The position numbers and the translations under genes are program-made. Positions 27,596-36,621 of a stretch of DNA of 64,000 bases are shown here, in pieces. How positions within the stretch are numbered: position 1 is the first letter of the stretch; each line of letters opens with the position of its first letter. Below the pieces are notes generated by a model. It saw only the letters and a program-made list of their open reading frames with translations, did not search any database and was not told where the DNA came from. The stretch comes from Mycolicibacterium komossense (GTDB taxonomy: Bacteria; Actinomycetota; Actinomycetes; Mycobacteriales; Mycobacteriaceae): assembly GCF_025822605.1 (NCBI RefSeq), contig NZ_JACKTY010000014.1, forward strand, positions 112 to 64,111, in the 5' to 3' direction.

Positions 27596-28972
27596 TCAGG
27601 GCGTCACCGCCGAGGCGAGTTTCGCAAAGTTGGTGACGAACCGATCGACATCGTCGGTGTCGTGTTGAACGGACAGCAGCCATTGCTCCACCTTCCCCCA
27701 TGGCGGCAGAAAAACGCCGCCATTGTGCTGCATGAGCCAGTGCGCGTGCCCCAGTCGATCGTCGACGCCCAGGAAATCGCGGAATTCGCGGACCGGGTCG
27801 CGGCGGAAGGTCACACAACCCTTGGCACCGACGGAGACGACATGCCAGTCCAGGCCGCTATCGGAGATCACGGTTTCCAATTTCGTGCGCAGATGTCCAG
27901 CCAGCACCCCGAGATGCTCATACGCCTGCGGCGTCAGCACGTCCGTCAGAGTGGCCCTGGTCGCCGCCATCGCCAGCGGATTGCCGTTGAAGGTGCCGAC
28001 CTGCTCGTAGCGGCCGTCGGCGATCTGGGACATCACGGTTTCCGTGCCGCCGATCGCTGCTACCGAGATCCCGCCGCCGAGGGCCTTGGCCAGGCAGACC
28101 ACGTCGGGCACCACGCCGGACAAGGCCGTCACGCCGCCGGGTCCGGTGGTGAACCCGGTCTTCACCTCGTCGAAGATCAGCAGCGCGCCGGCCGCGTGCA
28201 CGAGATCGCGGATGGCGGCCAGGTAACCGTCGACGGGCGGAATGATGCCGGCGTTCATCATCACCGGTTCCAGGATCATCCCGGCGACCTGGCCCCGATG
28301 CTCGGCCAGCGCGCGGGCCACCGCGTTGGCATCGTTGAACGGCACGACGATCACCAGATCGCGGATTGCTGCCGGAATGCCGCTGTTGCCCGCCACTCCG
28401 GTGGGGTGCTCGCGCGGCCCGATATCGTCGGCGTCGGGCAGTACCGAGACCTGCACCGAGTCGTGGTGGCCGTGATAGCAGCCCTCGACCTTGATGATCA
28501 GGTCGCGCCCGGTCAACGCCCTGGCCAGGTGAATGGCGTCCATGGTGGCTTCGGTACCGGAGTTGGCGAATCGCCACAACGGCAGCCCGAAGCGCCGGGA
28601 GAGTTCACCGGCTATCCAGATCGCATCCTCGGTCGGTTGGGCGAAATGCGTTCCACGCCTTACTTGTTCGCTGACAGCCGCGACGATCGCCGGATGCGCG
28701 TGGCCGGCGATCGACGCTCCGTAACCACCGTGCATGTCGACATACTCGGTACCGTCGACGTCATACACTTTCGACCCCGCGCCGTGGCTCATCCATACCG
28801 CCTGCGGTTGGGCGATCTGCCAATTCGAGGTGGCACCACCGGCGAGATGCTCGCGGGCCTGCGCGATGAGCTCGGTGCTGCGCGGCTGGCGGCGCAGGAA
28901 CACCCCTTCCTCATGGGCGATGAGCTGGTCGATCGAATCGCGGACTGGGGTCAGGGCCACTGACGGAGCCAC
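27596..28972 (-). CDS. Class III aminotransferase (glutamate-1-semialdehyde aminotransferase-like)
   Basis: This 458-residue PLP enzyme of fold type I, class III has FANSGTEATMDAIHLARALTGRD, GCYHGHHDS, IFDEVKTGF and the PLP lysine Lys296 in CLAKALGGG. It resembles HemL, but its place between genes of an amine importer argues against tetrapyrrole synthesis and for transamination of an imported amine or amino acid. The GTG start at 28972 is preceded by GAAGAGG about 8 nt upstream. It is divergent from the substrate-binding protein gene, sharing the promoter that carries operator site 2, and probably co-transcribed with the potA-like gene. Confidence 0.88.
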   Translation of the reverse strand: MAPSVALTPVRDSIDQLIAHEEGVFLRRQPRSTELIAQAREHLAGGATSNWQIAQPQAVWMSHGAGSKVYDVDGTEYVDMHGGYGASIAGHAHPAIVAAVSEQVRRGTHFAQPTEDAIWIAGELSRRFGLPLWRFANSGTEATMDAIHLARALTGRDLIIKVEGCYHGHHDSVQVSVLPDADDIGPREHPTGVAGNSGIPAAIRDLVIVVPFNDANAVARALAEHRGQVAGMILEPVMMNAGIIPPVDGYLAAIRDLVHAAGALLIFDEVKTGFTTGPGGVTALSGVVPDVVCLAKALGGGISVAAIGGTETVMSQIADGRYEQVGTFNGNPLAMAATRATLTDVLTPQAYEHLGVLAGHLRTKLETVISDSGLDWHVVSVGAKGCVTFRRDPVREFRDFLGVDDRLGHAHWLMQHNGGVFLPPWGKVEQWLLSVQHDTDDVDRFVTNFAKLASAVTP

Positions 28973-29031
28973 TGGAATACCTCTTCTCAGATATCAATTT
29001 GCAGCCATCCGGACTAGATGGCTGAAATATT

Positions 29032-29049
29032 GACTGAGCGTTCAGTCTA
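29032..29049. promoter_or_regulatory. TetR-type operator, site 2 (aminotransferase / binding protein)
   Basis: GACTGAGCGTTCAGTCTA carries the perfect inverted repeat ACTGA-GCGT-TCAGT (29033-29046). It overlaps a possible -35 box (TTGACT, 29030-29035) of the plus-strand importer operon and matches site 1 at 15 of 18 bases. Confidence 0.7.
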
Positions 29050-29095
29050 TGCGAGAGTCCATGCAGCGACAAGGCTGCGAATCTGGGAGGCCCGG

Positions 29096-30364
29096 ATGCC
29101 CGTTCCCACCGGAAGTGAACTGCCGCATGGGATGCCCCGCCGCGGCCCCAGTCGGAGACAGTTCCTGACACGAGCCGCGATCCTCGCTGCCGGCGCGCCT
29201 GCGCTGACCGCATTCCTCGACGCTTGCGCCAAGAGTGGGCCTGCGTCCTCGGGCCCGAGTCTGACGTTGGCGGCGCCGAACAACCCGGTCAAGTGGAACA
29301 TCCCCGACGACAACAAGCCCATTGCCGACGGTCTCGCGCCGGAACAGGGGGCGACGCTCAAGATCTACAACTACGCCGACTATCTCAGCCCGCAGGCGAT
29401 CAAGGGATTCGAGGACAAGTACGGCTGCAAGATCGAGGTCTCGACCTTCAACGATGGCGACGAGGCCATCACCAAGTTGCGCAGCGGCGTCGACTTCGAC
29501 ATCTACAACGCCAACTACACCGAGATCGGCAGGCTGGTGACGGGCGGGCTGCTGCGCCCGCTGAATCACAGCTACATCACCAACATCTCGAATGTGTGGC
29601 CGAGTTTCACCAATCCCTGGTATGACCAAGGTTGGCAGTACACCGTGCCGTACACCATCTACACCACTGGAATCGGTTGGCGCAGTGACCAAGTGCCCGC
29701 CGATATCGGCGCGTTGAAGAACCCCTACGAATCCCTGTGGGATCCGCAGTACAAGAACAAGACCGCGATCCTCGACGACTGGCACAGCGCGATGGCGATG
29801 GTCCTGCTCAAGCAGGGCAACACTAACGTCAACACGTCGTCGGCCGACGATCTCAAGATGGTGGGCGATCAGCTCACCGCATTGGTGAAGGCGACGTCAC
29901 CGAAGGTGACCATCACGATGTACAGCGATCTGCCGGCCGGGCAGATAGGGCTGTGTCAGATGTGGTCGGGCGACGCGATCAACGCCCAGTCCTACCTGCC
30001 CGAGGGCGTCAGCGCCGAGATCCTGCGCTACTGGTTCCCGCAGGACGGCAAAGGTCTGGTCGACAACGACATGCTCGTCACGCTCAAAGGCGGTAAGAAC
30101 CCGGTGCTTGCGCACCTGTTCCTCAATCACATGCTCGACCCCGCGGTGGCCAAGGAGAACTTCTCCGCCATCGGCTACCAGCCGCCGCAGAACACCCTTA
30201 CCGCCGACTCGCTGATCGCGGAGGAGTTCATCCCGGAGAATCTGCGGTCGGCGATCGTCAAACCGGAGTATTTCGACGCCGGGTACCGGTTGCTTGAACT
30301 CGATGCGGCGAATGACGCTGCCTGGCACAATGTTTGGAACGCGTTCAATGCAGGCGGTTCCTGA
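29096..30364 (+). CDS. PotD-like substrate-binding lipoprotein, Tat-exported (importer 1)
   Basis: This 422-residue extracytoplasmic binding protein of the polyamine (PotD/PotF) type has a twin-arginine signal (SRRQFLTRAAILAAGAPALTAFLDAC), with a lipidation Cys in LDAC. The mature part has the family pattern LKIYNYADYLSPQAIKGFEDKYGCKIEVSTF and VPYTIYTTGIGWR. ATG 29096 follows GGGAGG with a 5-nt spacer; a longer frame from 29018 overlaps the operator and is less likely. It is the first gene of the operon with permeases at 30384 and 31286. The ligand is probably a cationic amine, but its binding residues cannot be assigned without a structure. Confidence 0.9.
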   Translation: MPVPTGSELPHGMPRRGPSRRQFLTRAAILAAGAPALTAFLDACAKSGPASSGPSLTLAAPNNPVKWNIPDDNKPIADGLAPEQGATLKIYNYADYLSPQAIKGFEDKYGCKIEVSTFNDGDEAITKLRSGVDFDIYNANYTEIGRLVTGGLLRPLNHSYITNISNVWPSFTNPWYDQGWQYTVPYTIYTTGIGWRSDQVPADIGALKNPYESLWDPQYKNKTAILDDWHSAMAMVLLKQGNTNVNTSSADDLKMVGDQLTALVKATSPKVTITMYSDLPAGQIGLCQMWSGDAINAQSYLPEGVSAEILRYWFPQDGKGLVDNDMLVTLKGGKNPVLAHLFLNHMLDPAVAKENFSAIGYQPPQNTLTADSLIAEEFIPENLRSAIVKPEYFDAGYRLLELDAANDAAWHNVWNAFNAGGS

Positions 30365-30383
30365 CACCTTCTAGAGGAGATAA

Positions 30384-31289
30384 GTGCTCCAGCGGTCGCG
30401 AGAACGCAATACCCGGTTGTGGGTGGCGCTGGCCACCCCGGGTGTCGTCTGGTTGCTGTTGTTCTTCCTGGCGCCGCTGTACGTGGTGCTGGCCATTGTC
30501 TTCGGCCAGGTCGATCCGCTCTTTCGCACCGCGGTACCGGTGTGGAACCCGTTGGCGTGGAACGCCGATCAGTTCCTCTACGTGCTGTCCCGGATCGGCC
30601 CCGGTGGTATCTATTTTCCGGCGTTGATCCGCACCGTGGGCTATGTGGGGGCGGCGAGCATCCTGTGCCTGGCGATCGCGTTCCCGGTGGCGTATTACGT
30701 GTCGCGACTGGCTGGCCGGCGTAAGGGTGTGCTGATCGCTCTGCTGATCGCTCCGTTCTGGATCAGTTACATGATGCGGATGTTGGCCTGGGTCAATCTT
30801 CTTCAGAACGACGGCCTGGTCAACAGGGTGCTGAACTTCGGTGGCCTGTTCCACGTGCAGATCGATTGGCTGACCGGGCAACCGCTGGTGGTGATCCTGA
30901 GCCTGGCCTACGGTTACGTGCCCTATATGATCTTGCCGCTCTACGCGGGCCTGGACCGCCTCTCGCAGTCGATGCTGGAGGCTTCCCGCGATCTCGGTGC
31001 CAGTCGGGTCTCGTCGTTCATGCGGGTGACGCTGCCGCTGTGCCGCCCGACGGTCCTGGCCGCGGTCCTGCTGACGTGTCTGCCCATGCTCGGTGACTAC
31101 TTCACCAACGACCTGCTCTCCGCGTCGCCGAAGACGGCGATGGTCGGCAACCTGATCAACGACAGTGTGCAGGCCCCGGGCCAGACCGGTCAGGCGGGCG
31201 CCTTCGTCATGTTGGTGTTGATCGCGACGGTGCTGCCGATGATCTACTACGTGCGCACCACCCTGCGCGGCGACGAGGTGCGCACATGA
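30384..31289 (+). CDS. PotB-like ABC permease (importer 1)
   Basis: This 301-residue permease has six predicted membrane helices and the cytoplasmic EAA loop EASRDLGASRVSSFMRVTLPL that docks on the ATPase. It is the PotB/PotH-type subunit. The GTG start has a good ribosome site (GAGGAG). The stop overlaps the start of the next permease by 4 nt (31286-31289). Together with the genes at 29096, 31286 and 26374 it forms a full importer. Confidence 0.92.
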   Translation: MLQRSRERNTRLWVALATPGVVWLLLFFLAPLYVVLAIVFGQVDPLFRTAVPVWNPLAWNADQFLYVLSRIGPGGIYFPALIRTVGYVGAASILCLAIAFPVAYYVSRLAGRRKGVLIALLIAPFWISYMMRMLAWVNLLQNDGLVNRVLNFGGLFHVQIDWLTGQPLVVILSLAYGYVPYMILPLYAGLDRLSQSMLEASRDLGASRVSSFMRVTLPLCRPTVLAAVLLTCLPMLGDYFTNDLLSASPKTAMVGNLINDSVQAPGQTGQAGAFVMLVLIATVLPMIYYVRTTLRGDEVRT

Positions 31290-32182
31290 GCACTCGCGCG
31301 CTGCGGGGGCCGATCGGCTGGTACCGCGATCCCTGGCGCCGGCCCAGAGTGCTGGCCGGCGTCACTGTCCTCTACCTGGCGTGGTCACTGCTGCCGGTGC
31401 TGATCGCGGTGCTGTTTTCGTTCAACGACGGCCGGTCCCGCACCAACTGGCAGGGCTTCTCGTTCCGGTGGTACTGGGGTGACCAGACCCGTTCGGTCTG
31501 GCATGACGCCGCGCTGCACACCGCCCTGCTGCAGACGCTCAAGCTCGGCCTGATCACCACGATCATCACCGTCCCGCTCGGGGTGCTGTTCGCGATCGGT
31601 ATCGACCGGTGGCGCGGCAGGCTGCCATCCGGGGCGAACGTGCTGATGCTGATCTCGTTCGTCATCCCCGAGGTGCTGCTGGCGGTGGCCTTGCTGTTCG
31701 TGGTGACGACGCTGGCCTTGCCGATCGGGCTCGGCACCTCGGCGCAGGTGGTTGGGCTGGTCACTTATCAGGTGGCCTATCCGGCGGTACTGGTGCGTGC
31801 CCGGCTGGCCACCATCGGCAAGCAATACGAAGAAGCGGCAACAGATCTCGGCGCCTCGGCATTCGGGGCACTGCGCCGGGTCACGCTGCCGATGCTGATG
31901 CCCGCCATCTTCGCCAGCACCGTGCTGGTCTTCGCCGACGTGATCGACGACTTCGTGCTGGTGCGCTATCTGTCCATGGGTGCATCGACCGAACCCGTCT
32001 CGGTGAAGATCTACAACACCGCGCGTGCTGCCCCCACGCCCGCGCTCAATGCGTTGGCCACCCTGCTGTTGGTCGCCTCGCTTGCCGCGGTGGTCGTCGG
32101 CTTCCTGGTCTTCCGGCGGATGACCCGTAACGACGACACCACCGGTGACCGCGGGATCGGCGCCTTCGCGGGCGAACTGTAG
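31286..32182 (+). CDS. PotC-like ABC permease (importer 1)
   Basis: This 298-residue second permease subunit has an opening helix (VTVLYLAWSLLPVLIAVLFSFNDG), the PotC-type FRWYWG segment and the EAA loop EEAATDLGASAFGALRRVTLPML. It overlaps the PotB-like gene by 4 nt. It ends 110 bp before the Rieske gene, which has its own leaderless promoter. Confidence 0.92.
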   Translation: MSTRALRGPIGWYRDPWRRPRVLAGVTVLYLAWSLLPVLIAVLFSFNDGRSRTNWQGFSFRWYWGDQTRSVWHDAALHTALLQTLKLGLITTIITVPLGVLFAIGIDRWRGRLPSGANVLMLISFVIPEVLLAVALLFVVTTLALPIGLGTSAQVVGLVTYQVAYPAVLVRARLATIGKQYEEAATDLGASAFGALRRVTLPMLMPAIFASTVLVFADVIDDFVLVRYLSMGASTEPVSVKIYNTARAAPTPALNALATLLLVASLAAVVVGFLVFRRMTRNDDTTGDRGIGAFAGEL

Positions 32183-32280
32183 GCCACCAGCGTGCAGTCT
32201 TGCACCTGCTGAGCCCCAAATCTGTACTTGGGTGAGCGTTCGCTGCGGACACATCTCTGGACCGTTGACCTCCGAGCCAG

Positions 32281-32295
32281 TATCCTGACTGTATG
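32281..32295 (+). promoter_or_regulatory. -10 box for the leaderless Rieske gene
   Basis: TATCCT (32281-32286) is followed by 6 nt and the ATG at 32293, the standard leaderless arrangement. No ribosome site is present upstream of this ATG, which agrees. Confidence 0.55.
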
Positions 32296-33438
32296 TTCAA
32301 ACAGCTCGGTCCGGCCCCTGTTCCCGCCGACGATCTAGCGGCCTCGCTGGCACCGTTCGGGCAGTCCCGCATGCTGCCCCGCGAAGCCTATGTAGACCCG
32401 GCGGTCTTCGAATGGGAGCAGGGCGGCATCTTCTCCGGCTGGCGATGTGTCGGGCATGCCGACGACATCGCCGCGATCGGCGGCCAGAAAGCTGTCGGCT
32501 CAGGAGCCAACGGTGTGCTGCTCGTGCGTGGCGAGGACGGCCTGGTTCGCGCCTTCGCCAACTCATGCCGTCATCGGGGCCACGAATTGCTCACCTGCGG
32601 TGCCGAAACCAAGCGCCGGTCCATCGTGTGCCCCTACCATGCGTGGTCGTATCGCCTGGACGGAAGTCTGCGCAACGCACCGGGTTTCAAGGATTCCGGT
32701 GCCTTCGACGCCAGTGGATTCGGGCTGGCCGAACTGCGGCTGGTCAATTGGCACGGCTGGCTGTTCGTCGACCCGAGCGGGCTCGACGTCGACTTCAGTG
32801 CACACGTCGCGGGCTTGGAGGATGTCATCGCGCCGTATCAGCCGGAAAACCTGACGATCGTGGCCAGGCATTCCTACGAGCTGGCGACCAACTGGAAGGT
32901 CATCGCCGAGAACTACCAGGAGTGCTACCACTGTTCGTCGATTCACCCCGAACTGTCCCGGATCAGCCCACCTGACAGCGGCGAGAACCTCAACCTGCCC
33001 GGTTCGTGGATGGGCGGCTGGATGTCGATGATCGACGAGGCCGAGACGATGTCGCTGGACGGCAAGAGTGGCGGCGTCGCCATCAAGGGCCTGTCCGAGC
33101 ATGAACTGCGCTCCGTGATGTATCTGGTCGGCTACCCGAACCTGCTGGTCAGCCTGCACCCCGACTACATCATGACCCACCTGATGACACCGCTGGCGGT
33201 CGATCGCACCCACGTCGAATGCGCGTGGGCGTTCCCCAGGGAGGTTGCCGACAAGCCGGGCTTCGACCCGTCGTATGCGGTCGACTTCTGGGACCTGACC
33301 AACCGCCAGGATTGGGCTGCCTGCGAATCCGTGCAGCGCGGGCTCAGCTCACCGCATGCCCGTCCGGGGCCGCTGGCTCCCGACGAGGATGGCGTGTACC
33401 AGTTCGTCACCCGGGTGGCCAAGGCTTACCAAGGTTGA
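32293..33438 (+). CDS. Rieske non-heme iron oxygenase, alpha subunit (module A)
   Basis: This 381-residue oxygenase has a Rieske [2Fe-2S] domain with Cys92-x-His94 and Cys113-x2-His116 (SCRHRG, CPYHAW) and a catalytic domain carrying the iron-binding NWKVIAENYQECYHCSSIHPEL. The short length and this motif fit the choline/carnitine/stachydrine group that oxidises quaternary or N-methyl amines, which suits the amine importer beside it; an aromatic substrate cannot be excluded. No reductase or ferredoxin gene is adjacent. It has its own leaderless promoter and ends next to a coding-like tail in another frame (33434-33529). Confidence 0.9.
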   Translation: MFKQLGPAPVPADDLAASLAPFGQSRMLPREAYVDPAVFEWEQGGIFSGWRCVGHADDIAAIGGQKAVGSGANGVLLVRGEDGLVRAFANSCRHRGHELLTCGAETKRRSIVCPYHAWSYRLDGSLRNAPGFKDSGAFDASGFGLAELRLVNWHGWLFVDPSGLDVDFSAHVAGLEDVIAPYQPENLTIVARHSYELATNWKVIAENYQECYHCSSIHPELSRISPPDSGENLNLPGSWMGGWMSMIDEAETMSLDGKSGGVAIKGLSEHELRSVMYLVGYPNLLVSLHPDYIMTHLMTPLAVDRTHVECAWAFPREVADKPGFDPSYAVDFWDLTNRQDWAACESVQRGLSSPHARPGPLAPDEDGVYQFVTRVAKAYQG

Positions 33439-33561
33439 CGGCACTCACAGCGGGTGGCTGCGCGAGGCCGAGGTGGCCATCGACGAAGTGTCGGCGGCGA
33501 AGAAGGGAACCGAAACCGTCGTCGCGTGACACCCTAGGGGTGCGGACAACACCCGCCCCGA

Positions 33562-34506
33562 GTGAGGAGGAGTGCCACGAGCGCGGACGTCACATTGCGC
33601 CAGCTCCGGTATTTCGTGGTGCTCGGCGAAGAACTGAACTACCGGCGCGCCGCGGAGCGGCTCTTCATCACCCAGCCGGCCCTGTCGACGGCGATCAAAG
33701 CGCTAGAGCACCAATTCGGTGTCCCGTTGTTCACCCGTAATACCCGTGAGGTGTCGCTGACCGAGTTCGGCACGGCATGGCTGCCTCAGGTGCGGACGGC
33801 GCTGACCGGGGTCGATTCGGCGGTCGAGAATCTCGTCATGCTCTCGCGGAGCAACCGGCGCATAAAACTGGGCTACCTGATCGGCACCGGCGCCGACATC
33901 CTGTTCCGGTTGGTTCGCCACTTCGAGGCCGCCTATCCCGAAATACGAGTGGAGTCAAAAGAATTCGACTTCAACGATCCGACGGCGGGATTGGCGGACG
34001 GCAGCACGGAGGTGGCCATCATCCGACCGCCGGTCGACCTGCCCGAACATCGGATGCTGATCCTCGACGCTGAAGACTGGGTGGCCTGTCTGCCGCGGGA
34101 CCATCCGCTGGCGCGGCGCTCCGAAGTACGGATCACCGAATTGCTGGATGACCCGATCGTGGTCGCGCCGGGCAGCGCGGGCCGGTGGCGCGACTACTGG
34201 ATGGCGATGGATGCGCGCGACGGTAAGCCCCCGACGATCGCTGCGGTCGCCGCCACCTACGAAGAGGAAACCACGACGATCGCGCGCGGCCTGGGCATCA
34301 GCTTCACCAGCGAGGCCAGTGCCCGGCTCTACAACCGACCCGGTATCGCGTACGTGCCCATCGTCGATCGCCGGCGCAACTACACCGCGTTGGCCTGGCA
34401 TCCCGCCCGCCTCGGTGCGGACGCGGCACTGCTGATCCGACAGGTACACGACGAGTGGAGTTTTGACGAAGGGCACTCGATGGAACGGCCCGCCACCTAT
34501 TTTTAG
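33562..34506 (+). CDS. LysR-family transcriptional regulator
   Basis: This 314-residue LysR regulator has an N-terminal helix-turn-helix (LRQLRYFVVLGEELNYRRAAERLFITQPALSTAIKALEHQFGVPLFTR) and a substrate-binding domain (residues ~95-300) with KLGYLIGTGADILFRLVRHFEAAYPEIRV. GTG 33562 is the most likely start although no ribosome site precedes it; TTG 33595 follows GAGGAG at a long distance and is an alternative. It lies upstream of the secreted protein and permease genes, all on the plus strand. The T-N11-A palindrome at 34960-34978 is a plausible binding site for it. Confidence 0.9.
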   Translation: MRRSATSADVTLRQLRYFVVLGEELNYRRAAERLFITQPALSTAIKALEHQFGVPLFTRNTREVSLTEFGTAWLPQVRTALTGVDSAVENLVMLSRSNRRIKLGYLIGTGADILFRLVRHFEAAYPEIRVESKEFDFNDPTAGLADGSTEVAIIRPPVDLPEHRMLILDAEDWVACLPRDHPLARRSEVRITELLDDPIVVAPGSAGRWRDYWMAMDARDGKPPTIAAVAATYEEETTTIARGLGISFTSEASARLYNRPGIAYVPIVDRRRNYTALAWHPARLGADAALLIRQVHDEWSFDEGHSMERPATYF

Positions 34507-34528
34507 ATTCCGAGAAAGGTGTTACCAC

Positions 34529-34942
34529 ATGAAGATCGCAGTGGCGGGAGTCGGTCTTGCCGCGGCACTGATATCAGCTCCGCATGCTGTTGCCGAACCT
34601 GACGGCGTCTTTTTCGTTTCCCCGCTCGGCGGTATCAGCTGCGAGATCGACTGGCAGCGTGGCGGCATCCCCAATCAGGTCTACTGCCAGACCGCCTCGC
34701 CGCCCCAGACCGTGACGATGGACGACGGTGGGGTCATCAACAGCTGTATGGACGTCGACCATGCCGACTTCAGCTCGAAGTGCAATCGCGGCGATCCTGG
34801 CGATGCGCCGACCCTTGCCTATGGACAGACGGCGGGCAGCGGTCCATTCACGTGTCGTTCGGAGACCACCGGGGTCACCTGCACAATCCCCAACGGTCGC
34901 GGCTTCACCATCTCCAGCGGCGGAATCGTCCGAGTCGGCTGA
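34529..34942 (+). CDS. Small secreted cysteine-rich protein (DUF6636-like)
   Basis: This 137-residue exported protein has a Sec signal peptide (MKIAVAGVGLAAALISAPHAVA, cleavage before EPDG) and a mature domain of about 115 residues with six cysteines (GISCEID, VYCQTA, NSCMDV, SKCNRG, FTCRSE, VTCTIPN), likely three disulfides. Short secreted proteins with the ISC...VTC...GF pattern are common in mycobacteria and have no known function. AAAGG 9-10 nt upstream supports ATG 34529. It follows the LysR gene by 22 bp, so the two may be co-transcribed. Confidence 0.8.
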   Translation: MKIAVAGVGLAAALISAPHAVAEPDGVFFVSPLGGISCEIDWQRGGIPNQVYCQTASPPQTVTMDDGGVINSCMDVDHADFSSKCNRGDPGDAPTLAYGQTAGSGPFTCRSETTGVTCTIPNGRGFTISSGGIVRVG

Positions 34943-35057
34943 GGTTATCGGCGATCCGGTGATAACCCCGGGTTATCAGTAGATCAGTATTTGGAACTTC
35001 CGCTGCAGGCTTCACATGGGGTTATCTCGCATCACTTGACCACGAGGTAGTAACCCC
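34943..35057 (+). promoter_or_regulatory. Repeated GGTTATC boxes before the permease operon
   Basis: GGTTATC occurs at 34943-34949, within the perfect 19-bp palindrome TGATAACCCCGGGTTATCA (34960-34978) and again at 35020-35026. GGGGTTA (35018-35024) also pairs with TAACCCC (35051-35057). The core TAACCCCGGGTTA fits the T-N11-A rule for LysR sites. This cluster sits directly upstream of the permease and transaminase operon and is the likely operator, possibly of the LysR protein at 33562. Confidence 0.65.
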
Positions 35058-35084
35058 ACGTTCACCTTCTGACCTGGAGTCCCG

Positions 35085-36590
35085 ATGACCGAAACCGCAC
35101 CACCTGTGACACCGCAGTCATCTTCGTCACCGGCTGATGACGAGGACACCCGTCTCGCCCAATTCGGTTACACCCAGAAGCTTGATCGGTCGGTCGGCCG
35201 ATTGGCCTCGTTCGCGATCGGCTTCGCGACGATCAGCGCCACGACGGCAGTGTTCACCGGCTTCGGTGCGGGGTATTTCACCGCGGGCGGACCATTCGTA
35301 TGGACCCTGCTGCTCGCTGCCGCCGTCTTCGTGATCTGGACGCTGATCGCAGCAGACCTGACCGCCAAGATTCCGTTGGCCGGCTATGCCTACCAATGGA
35401 CCAGCCGTATCCACGGCTCGATGCTCGCGTGGTTCGCCGGCGTCTTGGCACTGGCCGGATGGATCTGCGGCATGACCGGTGTCGGCTTCATCCTCTCCGG
35501 TTACCTCGGCAGCCTGTTCGGCTGGAACATGGGCCAGACCTCGCAGATCCTCGTGGCCATCGGCGTCATGGCCGTCTGCATGCTCATCAACCTGTACGGC
35601 GTGCGGTTCGCGACGATGGTCAACAACATCGGCGTCAGCCTCGAGTTGGTGATCACCGTCGGCGCAACGATTCTCGTCGCAATCGTGGCCTTCTCCTCGC
35701 CGGACAATCACCAATCCGTGTCGGTACTCTTCACCGGCGGCACGTCCGACGGCAGCACCCCGTACGTTCTCGCGTGGCTCGCCGCATCGCTGGGTCCCTT
35801 CTTCGGGCTCATCGGAGTGGAGGCGAGCGCCGATATCGCCGAGGAGACCGTCAACGCCCGCCATGTCATTCCGCGCACGATGTTCTACGCGTTGACCGCT
35901 TCGATCGTGATCGAGTTCGGCATGTACGTCGTGTACGTGTTGGCGATCAAGGACCAGGCCGCCGTTGCGGCCGCAACGGCGGCGCCGATCGAAGAAATCA
36001 TGACCCAACAGGTCGGTCCGGTGATCAGCAAGATCGTCGTCGCCGTGGCCCTGACCAACGTGTTGGCCTGCATCCTGGCGAACATCCTGGTGGCCACCCG
36101 GCTGACCTACTCGATGGCCCGTGACAACATGCTGCCGTTCTCCCACATCTGGCGGCACGTGTCCCCGTCGAACCGCACACCGACGTACGCCGTCCTCGGA
36201 ATTTTCGGGCTCTCGACGATCCTGCTGCTATCGGCGCTGGTCAGCGAGAAAGCGTTCTTCCTCATTCTCGGACTTTCGTCGCTGGCGGTCTGCGCGATGT
36301 ACCTCCTGCAGACAATCGCGGTGCTGATCGCCGGCCGCCGTGGAACCATCCCGACTCCCGAGCCGGGAACGTTCGACCTCGGCAAGGCGCGCGTGCCCGT
36401 CGCCGTGGTTGCGGCCATCTGCTTCACCCTGGTCTGCGCGGCGCTGATCTTCCTGCCGCAATTCGCGGGCAACGGCTATGTGTTTCTCGGCCTGCTCGTG
36501 CTCGCCACCCTCTGGGCCTTCACCGGGTTGCGCAAGCGACTGGCCACCGGCGAAGCCGGCCCCGACTTCTCCAAGACTCACCTCGCCTGA
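35085..36590 (+). CDS. APC-superfamily amino acid/amine permease (GABA/choline permease-like)
   Basis: This 501-residue membrane transporter has about 12 helices and the start FGYTQKLDRSVGRLASFAIGFATISATTAVFTGFGAGYFTAGGP, which is typical of the bacterial relatives of fungal Uga4/Hnm1 (GABA or choline permeases) within the APC superfamily. SLGPFFGLIGVEASADIAEETVNARHVIPR is the conserved helix 6 region. It is followed 31 bp later by an (R)-amine transaminase-like gene, implying that it imports an amine or amino acid that the transaminase uses. A cluster of palindromes upstream suggests specific induction. Confidence 0.9.
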   Translation: MTETAPPVTPQSSSSPADDEDTRLAQFGYTQKLDRSVGRLASFAIGFATISATTAVFTGFGAGYFTAGGPFVWTLLLAAAVFVIWTLIAADLTAKIPLAGYAYQWTSRIHGSMLAWFAGVLALAGWICGMTGVGFILSGYLGSLFGWNMGQTSQILVAIGVMAVCMLINLYGVRFATMVNNIGVSLELVITVGATILVAIVAFSSPDNHQSVSVLFTGGTSDGSTPYVLAWLAASLGPFFGLIGVEASADIAEETVNARHVIPRTMFYALTASIVIEFGMYVVYVLAIKDQAAVAAATAAPIEEIMTQQVGPVISKIVVAVALTNVLACILANILVATRLTYSMARDNMLPFSHIWRHVSPSNRTPTYAVLGIFGLSTILLLSALVSEKAFFLILGLSSLAVCAMYLLQTIAVLIAGRRGTIPTPEPGTFDLGKARVPVAVVAAICFTLVCAALIFLPQFAGNGYVFLGLLVLATLWAFTGLRKRLATGEAGPDFSKTHLA

Positions 36591-36621
36591 ATCACGCTGA
36601 CAATCAAAGGAATTAGCTGAC

